Notes under the pieces: generated by a model | What the model was told of the DNA's origin: nothing | The model's input: the letters and a program-made list of their open reading frames with translations, nothing else | The model's database searches: none | From: Stenotrophomonas maltophilia | GTDB lineage: Bacteria; Pseudomonadota; Gammaproteobacteria; Xanthomonadales; Xanthomonadaceae | Direction: 5' to 3' | Length of the DNA: 47,172 nt | NCBI RefSeq assembly: GCF_004684085.1 | Contig: NZ_SRHZ01000079.1 | Coordinates: forward strand, 1-47,172 | Position numbers and translations under genes: made by a program | Part shown: positions 39,716-47,172 of the stretch, piece after piece | Layout: the number at the start of each line of letters is the position of its first letter | How positions within the stretch are numbered: the first letter of the stretch is position 1

Positions 39716-40351
39716 ATGCGCTCCATCCGTATCCTGAGTCTCGCCCTGCTGACCTCCGCCGCGTTCGCGCCGGCCGCTTTCGCCCAGGACAGCAGCAGCA
39801 CCGACACCGCTTCGGGCAAGCATTTTGCCGTTGTTGGCGGCATCTCGCTGCTGGAACCGAAGAACGACCCGATCACTGGCGTGAAGAAGACCGATGGCGG
39901 CCCGGCGCCGACCGTCAGCTTCAGCTACTACATCAACGACAACTGGGCCGTTGAACTGTGGGGCGCTGCCGACAAGTTCGACAACAAGTTCAAGGGCCCG
40001 GACAACGCCCGCCTGGGCTCGGTCGAGCAGCAGCCGATCGCGCTGAGCGGCCAGTACCACTTCGGCCAGGCTGACAACGTGTTCCGTCCGTTCGTGGGCG
40101 TGGGCTACTACCAGTCGAGCTTCAGCAACGAGAAGCTGGGCAACGGCGCTGACACCGACATCCGCTTCAAGGATGCCAAGGGCGTGATCGGCACCGTCGG
40201 CGTGGACATGAACATCAACTCCACCTGGTTCGCCCGTGCCGATGCGCGCTACATGCGCTCGCGCCCGGACGTGAAGGTCGGCGGCGAGAAGATCGGCCAA
40301 GCCAAGATGGATCCGTGGACCGTCGGCTTCGGCATCGGTGCCCGCTTCTGA
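39716..40351 (+). CDS. OmpW family outer-membrane protein
   Basis: Eight-stranded outer-membrane barrel of 211 residues. The signal peptide is about 22 residues (AFAPAAFAQDS). It ends in the aromatic GFGIGARF and contains PTVSFSYYINDNWAVELW and the FVGVGYYQSSF strand typical of OmpW/AlkL. These proteins move small hydrophobic molecules into the lateral membrane space. AGGAG lies about 8 nt before ATG 39716. A terminator follows, so it is monocistronic. Confidence 0.9.
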   Translation: MRSIRILSLALLTSAAFAPAAFAQDSSSTDTASGKHFAVVGGISLLEPKNDPITGVKKTDGGPAPTVSFSYYINDNWAVELWGAADKFDNKFKGPDNARLGSVEQQPIALSGQYHFGQADNVFRPFVGVGYYQSSFSNEKLGNGADTDIRFKDAKGVIGTVGVDMNINSTWFARADARYMRSRPDVKVGGEKIGQAKMDPWTVGFGIGARF

Positions 40352-40383
40352 TCCAGGCAGTACCTGCTTCATTGATGTAACGC

Positions 40384-40405
40384 GACGGGCCCTACGGGGC
40401 CCGTC
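40384..40405 (+). terminator. Terminator of the ompW-like gene
   Basis: GACGGGCCC / GGGCCCGTC stem with a TACG loop, followed by GTCGTTTCC. Confidence 0.75.
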
Positions 40406-40428
40406 GTCGTTTCCGTCACCTGCGTTCT

Positions 40429-40451
40429 GTAGAGTCGAGCCAAGCTCGACT
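40429..40451 (+). repeat. SMAG-type REP (direct)
   Basis: GTAGAGTCGAGCC palindrome in the leader region of glpD, paired with the inverse copy at 40463-40486. Confidence 0.8.
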
Positions 40452-40462
40452 TCTGGAAAAGC

Positions 40463-40486
40463 AGCCGAGCATGGATTCGACTCTAC
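40463..40486 (-). repeat. SMAG-type REP (inverse)
   Basis: Inverse GTAGAGTCGAATCC palindrome with one mispair in the stem; it ends 22 bp before the glpD start. Confidence 0.75.
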
Positions 40487-40508
40487 ACACACAGGATGCG
40501 GAGGCGCG

Positions 40509-41996
40509 ATGCACGACGTCGACCTGCTGGTGATCGGTGGCGGCATCAACGGTGCCGGCATTGCCCGTGATGCCAGCGGTCGTGGCCTGCGCGTGCTGCT
40601 GTGCGAGCAGCATGACCTCGCTGCGCATACATCCAGTGCCAGCAGCAAGTTGATCCACGGTGGCCTGCGCTATCTGGAACAGCGCGAGTTCGGCCTGGTG
40701 CGCAAGGCCTTGAGCGAACGCGAGATCGTTCGACGTCAGGCCCCGCATCTGGTCCGGCCGCTGCGTTTCGTGCTGCCCTGGGAACCGCACCTGCGCCCAC
40801 GCTGGTTGCTCCGCACGGGCTTGTGGCTGTACGACCACCTTGGGCCGCGCAGCCCGGCCTTCCCTGCATCGGGCGCGCTGGACCTGCGGCATGACCCACT
40901 GGGCGCACAGCTTTCCCCATCGCTGCGACAGGGCTTCAGCTATGCCGACGCGCAGGTCGATGATGCGCGTCTGGTCGCCCTCAATGCACTGGATGCCGCG
41001 CAACGCGGTGCACAGGTGCAGGTCCACAGCCGCTGCGTCGATCTGCGCGCCGAGCAGGGCCGCTGGCACGTGCTGCTGGAAACCAGCGATGGCCAGCAGC
41101 TGGCACTGACCGCCCGTGCTGTGGTCAACGCTGCCGGTCCCTGGGCCGGTGGCCTGTTGGATCGGATGCAGCCGCGCAGCGCCGGCCCTGCCCTGCGCCT
41201 GGTGCAGGGCAGCCACCTGGTCCTTCGCCGCGCGTGGCCTGACGACAGCGCCTGCCTGCTGCAGCAACCCGATGGCCGCGTGGTGTTCCTGCTGCCGTTC
41301 GCCCACGACCACCTGCTGGTCGGCACCACCGACACGGACTATCGCGGCGACCCGGCACGCTGCAGCGTACTGCCTTCCGAAGTCGCCTACCTGTGCGAGG
41401 CGGCCAACCGCTATCTGCGCGAACCGATCACTCCGGAAGACGTGGTCTGGCAGTTCGCAGGCGTGCGCCCATTGCTGGCCGACCCCGACCCGCGCGCGGC
41501 GAAGCTGAGCCGCGACTACCGCCTGCAGCTGCAGTCGGAGCCCGCACCGGCACTGCATGTGCTCGGCGGCAAACTGACCACCTACCGGGTACTGGCCGAG
41601 GAGGCACTGGAACTGCTCCGTCCGCAGCTGCCACGGATGGGCCCGGCCTGGACCGCCGGCGGTGAGCCGTTGCCGGGCAGCGACTGGGGCGACGCCGCCC
41701 AGGCATGCTCGCGCCTGCTGGCATCGGCTCCGTGGCTGCCGGCAGACACCGCGCGCCGGTGGGCCGAAGCCTATGGCAGCCGCAGCGTCGCCCTGCTGCA
41801 GGATGCGCAGGGCACGGACGACCTGGGCGAAGCTTTCGGCGGCGGCCTGCACGCACGCGAAGTGGCGTTCCTGCGTGACCACGAGTGGGCGCGCACCGCG
41901 GAGGACGTGCTGTGGCGCAGGAGCAAGCTGGGCCTGCGCCTGGATGCCATGCAGGTGGCACGGCTGCAGGCGTGGATGGAGCATCCCACCCTGTAG
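40509..41996 (+). CDS. glpD: Aerobic glycerol-3-phosphate dehydrogenase
   Basis: FAD enzyme that oxidises glycerol-3-phosphate to dihydroxyacetone phosphate and feeds electrons to quinone at the inner membrane. It has 495 residues, near the usual 500. The FAD-binding GGGINGAGIARDASGRG and the SSASSKLIHGGLRYLEQ block are intact, as is VLGGKLTTYR. ATG 40509 has no strong ribosome site but matches the conserved N-terminus. The stop TAG is provided by the GTAG head of a SMAG repeat. It forms a likely operon with glpK; no glpF or glpR is in the window. Confidence 0.96.
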   Translation: MHDVDLLVIGGGINGAGIARDASGRGLRVLLCEQHDLAAHTSSASSKLIHGGLRYLEQREFGLVRKALSEREIVRRQAPHLVRPLRFVLPWEPHLRPRWLLRTGLWLYDHLGPRSPAFPASGALDLRHDPLGAQLSPSLRQGFSYADAQVDDARLVALNALDAAQRGAQVQVHSRCVDLRAEQGRWHVLLETSDGQQLALTARAVVNAAGPWAGGLLDRMQPRSAGPALRLVQGSHLVLRRAWPDDSACLLQQPDGRVVFLLPFAHDHLLVGTTDTDYRGDPARCSVLPSEVAYLCEAANRYLREPITPEDVVWQFAGVRPLLADPDPRAAKLSRDYRLQLQSEPAPALHVLGGKLTTYRVLAEEALELLRPQLPRMGPAWTAGGEPLPGSDWGDAAQACSRLLASAPWLPADTARRWAEAYGSRSVALLQDAQGTDDLGEAFGGGLHAREVAFLRDHEWARTAEDVLWRRSKLGLRLDAMQVARLQAWMEHPTL

Positions 41997-42015
41997 AGCC
42001 GAGCCATGCTCGGCT
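41993..42015 (+). repeat. SMAG-type REP providing the glpD stop codon
   Basis: GTAGAGCCGAGCC palindrome; its GTAG head (41993-41996) contains the glpD stop TAG. Confidence 0.85.
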
Positions 42016-42030
42016 GCGTTGTGCAAATGC

Positions 42031-42053
42031 TGCCGAGCATGGCTCGGCTCTAC
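42031..42053 (-). repeat. SMAG-type REP (inverse)
   Basis: Inverse GTAGAGCCGAGCC palindrome, partner of 41993-42015. The pair lies between glpD and glpK. Confidence 0.85.
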
Positions 42054-42077
42054 AGAGAGAAAGGTAAGTTACCCTGA

Positions 42078-43598
<1,521 letters not shown>

Positions 43599-43601
43599 GG
43601 G

Positions 43602-43624
43602 GTAGTGCCGGCCGCTGGCCGGCA
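43602..43624 (+). repeat. SMAG-type REP (direct)
   Basis: GTAGTGCCGGCC palindrome just past the glpK stop; first of a pair between convergent genes. Confidence 0.85.
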
Positions 43625-43654
43625 ACCCCACGATCTTTGGCGGCGTTTACAGAT

Positions 43655-43677
43655 TGCCGGCCAGCGGCCGGCACTAC
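43655..43677 (-). repeat. SMAG-type REP (inverse)
   Basis: Inverse partner of 43602-43624, between glpK and metQ. Confidence 0.85.
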
Positions 43678-43705
43678 CGCATGACCAGAACGTCCGTAGC
43701 GCCGG

Positions 43706-44500
43706 TCAGAACGCCGGCAGCACCGCGCCCTTGTACTTGGTCTCGATGAAGGCCTTCACCTGCGGGCTGGTCAGGGCCTTGGCCAGCTTCTGCACGCGGG
43801 TGTCGTCCTTGTTGTCCGGGCGCGCGACCAGGAAGTTCACGTACGGCGAGTCCTTGCTCTCGATCGCCAATGCGTCCTTGGTCGGGTTGAGGCCGGCGTC
43901 CAGCGCGTAGTTGGTGTTGATCAGGGCCAGGTCCACCTGATCAAGCACGCGCGGCAGCATCGCTGAATCCAGCTCGCGGAACTTCAGCTTCTTCGGGTTG
44001 GCGGCGATGTCGCGCTGGGTCGACAGCGCGTTGGTCGGATCCTTCAGTTCGATCACACCGGCCTTGTGCAGCAGGATCAGCGCGCGGCTGTTGTTGCTCG
44101 GGTCGTTCGGGATCACCACATCGGCGCCTTCGCGCAGCTCGGCCAACGACTTGATCTTGCGCGAGTACGCACCGAACGGCTCGATATGCACGCCGATGAC
44201 CTTCACCAGGTCGCTCTTGCGATCACGGTTGTAGGCATCCAGGTACGGCTCGGTCTGGAAGTAGTTGGCATCCACCTGCTTCTGCACCAGCTGATCGTTG
44301 GGCTGCACGTAGTCGTTGAACACGCGCACGTCCAGGTCCACGCCTTCCTCCTTGAGGATCGGCTTGACCACTTCGAGGATCTCGGCATGCGGCACGGCCG
44401 TGGCAGCCACCACCAGCTTCTGCGAGGGCTCGCCGGACTTGCCACAGGCGGTCAGGGCCAGCGCAGCGGCAAGCAGGGGCAGCAACAGGGTCTTCTTCAT
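43706..44500 (-). CDS. metQ: MetQ/NlpA family substrate-binding lipoprotein
   Basis: Periplasmic methionine-type binding lipoprotein, 264 residues. The signal peptide ends in a lipobox, ALTAC, with lipidated Cys at about 19. Family-typical stretches are VVAATAVPHAEILE, QPNDQLVQKQVDANYFQ, IPNDPSNNSRALILL and LALINTNYA. Methionine (D or L) is the usual ligand, but the ATPase MetN and permease MetI are not adjacent, so the partner must be elsewhere. ATG 44500 is chosen because it begins the signal peptide. It follows the WYL regulator gene by 27 bp and may be co-transcribed with it. Confidence 0.9.
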   Translation of the reverse strand: MKKTLLLPLLAAALALTACGKSGEPSQKLVVAATAVPHAEILEVVKPILKEEGVDLDVRVFNDYVQPNDQLVQKQVDANYFQTEPYLDAYNRDRKSDLVKVIGVHIEPFGAYSRKIKSLAELREGADVVIPNDPSNNSRALILLHKAGVIELKDPTNALSTQRDIAANPKKLKFRELDSAMLPRVLDQVDLALINTNYALDAGLNPTKDALAIESKDSPYVNFLVARPDNKDDTRVQKLAKALTSPQVKAFIETKYKGAVLPAF

Positions 44501-44527
44501 GGGCAAAAGGGTTCTCGGGGGGGAGGG

Positions 44528-45499
44528 TCAGGAGTTGTCGTAGTTGCTCAGGGCAAGCTCAAGCAGCGCCTTGGCCTGCTCGCGCAGCATCACCGGTTCG
44601 ACGATCTCGGCATCCGAGCCATAGTGCAGCACGTCCATCAGCAGCTCACGGGAAACGCTGTACGGCACCTTCAGCTCATAACGGCCGTCGGCCAGGAAAC
44701 GGCCCTGCTGCTTGGAATGCCAGTGCTCGTCGGCCACCCAGCGTGCAGCCTTGGCGCTGAACAGAATGGTCGCCCAGCCCTTCGGTGCACCGGAGAAGAT
44801 GCCGTAGCTGGCGCCCAGCTGCTCGTCCAGTTCGCTGTCGGCAACGTCGCGGGCGGTGCTGTCGACCACCCGCGCCTTGTGGATACGGTCCACGGCGAAG
44901 CTGCGCAGCGCCTCGCGGTCATGGTCCCAGGCATCCAGGTACCAGTTGTCGCGGTAGTGGGTCAGGCGCTGCGGCGAGACCGTACGCTTGGTCGGTTCGT
45001 CGGTGGAACGGGCCCGGTACTCGAATGCCAGCTGGCGTCGCTCCAGCACGGCCGAGGCCACGCTGCGGAAGCTGCCCTCGTCGAACTTGCGGCCACGGTG
45101 CGGAATCACCCGCACACGGTCCACCGGCCAGTTGGAAACGCCGGCCTGGGCCGCCAGCAGGCTTTCAATGCGCTGCTGCAACGGTGCCAGCACCGAGGAC
45201 AGCACACCGCCGCCGGTCCGTGCCAGCAGGTGCTGCGAGGCCAGCAGGGCGTGCAACTCTTCCGAGCTCAGCCACAGGCCGGGCAGCTCGAAGCGGTCAC
45301 TCTCGTCGGCCTGGTAGCGGAAGCCCGCCTCGCCGTCCCCCTCGATCGGTGCCATCAGCGCATCGCGCAGGAAGGCCAGGTCGCGGTAGACAGTGGCACG
45401 GGAACAACCGAGCTTGTCCTGCAGGGTCGCCACCGTCACCGGATAGCGCGCGGACTTGAGCAGACGATGCAGGGCGGTGATGCGTTCGTATCGGTCCAT
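44528..45499 (-). CDS. YafY-like transcriptional regulator (HTH + WYL)
   Basis: A 323-residue regulator. The N-terminal winged helix (about 1-60; VATLQDKLGCSRATVYRDL) belongs to the HTH_11/DeoR-like group. A WYL ligand-sensing domain (about 135-215) contains DNWYLDAWDHDREALRSFAVDRI, and a C-terminal WCX domain follows. WYL proteins sense small molecules or nucleic acids in stress, DNA-damage or defence settings, but this one has no defence neighbours. ATG 45499 matches the HTH start. Confidence 0.88.
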   Translation of the reverse strand: MDRYERITALHRLLKSARYPVTVATLQDKLGCSRATVYRDLAFLRDALMAPIEGDGEAGFRYQADESDRFELPGLWLSSEELHALLASQHLLARTGGGVLSSVLAPLQQRIESLLAAQAGVSNWPVDRVRVIPHRGRKFDEGSFRSVASAVLERRQLAFEYRARSTDEPTKRTVSPQRLTHYRDNWYLDAWDHDREALRSFAVDRIHKARVVDSTARDVADSELDEQLGASYGIFSGAPKGWATILFSAKAARWVADEHWHSKQQGRFLADGRYELKVPYSVSRELLMDVLHYGSDAEIVEPVMLREQAKALLELALSNYDNS

Positions 45500-45579
45500 A
45501 CCCCCGATTATGTCCGAGTCGCGGCTCTTGTGTGGGACGTTTGGGCTATCGTGGGCGCCCCCGCCCCCAGGAACACCCG

Positions 45580-46194
45580 ATGCGCCGGTTGCCTGCTCTG
45601 CCCCTGCTGGCCTGTCTGCTGCTGGCCGCCTGCGATCGCGCACCGGCTCCGGCCAGCGCCGGAGCCGGAGCCGGTGCCGCCGTCCCCGCCGCCGATCCGG
45701 CACAGGCGGTGCTCGCGGCCAGCCAGCGCTTCGCTGCACTGCGCAGCTTCCATGCCGAACTTGAGGTACTGGGTGCACCGCAGCCGGTGCGCAGCGCCAT
45801 GGACTTCGTCGCCCCCGATCGTTTCCGGGTGGAGACTCCGGCCGGGCCGCAGACCATCATCGGCGACACCATGTTCCTGCGGGCCGAGGGTGGGGTCCGC
45901 CAGGTACCGACCCCGCCGGGGCTCCTCGAGCAATGGCGCAACCCGCTGCCGGCCGATGCCCTGCCCGCCGATCTGCAGGCCGAAGACCTCGGCAGCCAGA
46001 TGCTGGACGGGGTCGAGACGCGTCACTACCGCCTGCGCGGTGCCCAGACCGGCGAACGCCTGGAGTACTGGGTGGACGCCAAGGGACTGCCGCGGCAGAT
46101 CGTACGCAGCGGCAGCAGCAACGGCCGCAGCTTCCAGCTGCGGCTGCGCTATTCGCGCTTCAACGACCCGGCATTGCGCGTCGATCTACCCTGA
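45580..46194 (+). CDS. Periplasmic lipoprotein (LolA/DUF2092-like)
   Basis: A 204-residue lipoprotein. The signal peptide ends in the lipobox LLLAAC with Cys at about 18, followed by an Ala/Gly/Pro-rich linker. The C-terminal 150 residues resemble the LolA/LprG-like fold that carries lipids (FHAELEVLG, MDFVAPDRFRVETPAG, YRLRGAQTGERLEYWVDAKG), but the assignment is loose. AGGA lies about 8 nt before ATG 45580. It is divergent from the WYL regulator and followed by a DUF481 outer-membrane gene. Confidence 0.75.
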   Translation: MRRLPALPLLACLLLAACDRAPAPASAGAGAGAAVPAADPAQAVLAASQRFAALRSFHAELEVLGAPQPVRSAMDFVAPDRFRVETPAGPQTIIGDTMFLRAEGGVRQVPTPPGLLEQWRNPLPADALPADLQAEDLGSQMLDGVETRHYRLRGAQTGERLEYWVDAKGLPRQIVRSGSSNGRSFQLRLRYSRFNDPALRVDLP

Positions 46195-46300
46195 ATGGGG
46201 CGTGTCAGCAACGTTTCCTGAAGCGCGTTTTGGATCGATTCGGACCGCCATCACGCTTCCAGTATCATCACCGGCTGCCAACCGCTTCGGAGAAGCCCCG

Positions 46301-47077
46301 ATGTCCCTGCGTGTGTCCCTGCTGATCCCCCTGCTGCTGTGCGCCCCGCTGGCGTATGCGCAGGATGCCTCCGAACTGGCGGCGATGTCCTCGCCGTGGA
46401 GCGGCAGTGGCGGCGAGCTGGGCTTCGCCTCGGCACGCGGCAACAGCAGCACCGAGAGTTTCAACGGCCGCCTGCGCCTGCGCTATACCGACGGCGACTG
46501 GGTACACAGCATGGACCTGGCCGGCCTGCGCTCCAGCTCCAAGGTGATCGAGACCCACGACGACGGCTCCACCAGCCGCCGCAACAACACCACGGCCAAC
46601 CGCTACACCGGCAGTGCCGGCAGCGCGCTGCAGCTGGGCGAGCACCGCCAGCTGACGGCCACGGTGCGTACCGAGCGTGACGACTTCGCCACCTACGACC
46701 GCCAGAGCTCGTTCGGTCTGGGTTACGGCACCCGCCTGTGGAACACCGAGCGCTTCTCGTTCGACGCGCAGATCGGCCCCGGTGTGCGCCGCACCCACAG
46801 CACCGAGGACGACCGCACCCGCACCGGCATGATCGGCCGCGGCCTGTTCGACATGAAGTACTCGCTGACCGACAACACCGACCTGGTCAACACCCTGCTG
46901 GTCGAATCGGGTTCCTACAACACCTTCGGCCAGAACGACTTCGGCGTTTCGGTGAGCATGAACGAACATCTGGCGCTGAAGGCTGGCTGGCAGGCGCGTT
47001 ACAACAGCGACGTGGCCGAGGACAAGCGCAAGACCGATACGCTGACCACGATGAACGTGGTCTACAAGTTCAAGTAA
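46301..47077 (+). CDS. DUF481 outer-membrane protein (YdiY-like)
   Basis: A 258-residue secreted beta-rich protein. The signal peptide is about 21 residues (LCAPLAYAQDA). The body has the DUF481 pattern of repeated strands (GGELGFASARGNSSTESFNG, YTGSAGSALQLGEHRQLT) and ends in VYKFK. Members are salt- or acid-induced outer-membrane proteins of unknown function. GGAG lies about 9 nt before ATG 46301. It is followed directly by a terminator. Confidence 0.88.
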   Translation: MSLRVSLLIPLLLCAPLAYAQDASELAAMSSPWSGSGGELGFASARGNSSTESFNGRLRLRYTDGDWVHSMDLAGLRSSSKVIETHDDGSTSRRNNTTANRYTGSAGSALQLGEHRQLTATVRTERDDFATYDRQSSFGLGYGTRLWNTERFSFDAQIGPGVRRTHSTEDDRTRTGMIGRGLFDMKYSLTDNTDLVNTLLVESGSYNTFGQNDFGVSVSMNEHLALKAGWQARYNSDVAEDKRKTDTLTTMNVVYKFK

Positions 47078-47080
47078 GAA

Positions 47081-47109
47081 AACGGGCGCCAAGGCGCCCG
47101 TTCTTCTTT
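47081..47109 (+). terminator. Terminator of the DUF481 gene
   Basis: AACGGGCGCC-AA-GGCGCCCGTT stem followed by CTTCTTT. Confidence 0.8.
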
Positions 47110-47111
47110 CG

Positions 47112-47134
47112 GTAGTGCCGGCCGCTGGCCGGCA
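47112..47134 (+). repeat. SMAG-type REP (direct)
   Basis: GTAGTGCCGGCC palindrome. Its inverse partner starts at 47161 and is cut by the window end. Confidence 0.85.
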
Positions 47135-47172
47135 ACTGCATTCAAATGGTGGCATGAGGTTGCCGGCCAGCG

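Noticed and set aside
44501..44527. SAM riboswitch before metQ
   Set aside because: Only 27 bp separate metQ from the upstream gene, too short for any known SAM riboswitch.
44066..47077. A plus-strand open frame of 1003 codons ending with the DUF481 gene
   Set aside because: It runs antisense through metQ and the WYL regulator and only its last 258 codons, from ATG 46301 with a signal peptide, are a real gene.

Overview
The window is about 47 kb of GC-rich gammaproteobacterial chromosome and almost certainly comes from Stenotrophomonas (S. maltophilia complex, Xanthomonadaceae). Three things point there: the gene families (atpIBEFHAGDC, glmU/glmS, an E3 subunit carrying its own lipoyl domain), the base composition, and above all more than 20 short palindromes headed by GTAG, the SMAG type of REP sequence known from S. 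maltophilia. I see no rRNA, tRNA, insertion sequence, prophage or CRISPR array.

Layout. 1-3.9 kb (minus strand): an aldehyde dehydrogenase/aryl-alcohol dehydrogenase operon followed by an AcoR-like regulator that lacks the AAA+ domain. 4.1-11.1 kb: a DUF1415 gene coupled to a short-chain dehydrogenase, an M3 oligopeptidase, a small unknown protein, a cysteine-synthase-like enzyme, glyoxalase I, a second VOC protein and a CBS-domain protein. 11.6-13.4 kb: glmS. 13.4-21.4 kb (plus strand): a seven-gene unit made of a membrane-fusion protein, a MacB-like ATPase, two FtsX-type permeases, a secreted PDZ-like protein, a sigma-54 response regulator and a histidine kinase with almost no periplasmic loop. 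A good -24/-12 promoter preceded by a nested palindrome stands in front of it. 21.6-23.5 kb: a GNAT gene overlapping glmU. 23.6-26.2 kb: a convergent GtrA/YfhO pair. 26.3-33.5 kb: the complete ATP synthase operon. 33.6-34.8 kb: a candidate small RNA and an outer-membrane protein. 34.8-35.2 kb: two related hairpin elements. 35.2-38.8 kb: lpdA and aceF of pyruvate dehydrogenase. 39-47 kb: a DNA glycosylase, an OmpW-like protein, glpD-glpK, a lone MetQ lipoprotein with a WYL regulator, a lipoprotein and a DUF481 outer-membrane protein.

Most genes are housekeeping (energy, cell-wall precursors, glycerol). The most distinctive system is the 13.4-21.4 kb unit. Its sequence suggests a self-regulated export or envelope-stress module: the kinase has almost no external sensor, so the co-encoded transporter or PDZ-like protein may do the sensing, and the sigma-54 activator would drive the operon from its own upstream sites. 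The unit lies between glmU and glmS, which are neighbours after the atp operon in E. coli, so it looks inserted relative to that order. The other unusual items are the paired hairpin elements at 34.86-35.11 kb, the hairpins placed between atp genes, and two genes (lpdA, glpD) whose stop codon is supplied by the GTAG head of a SMAG repeat.
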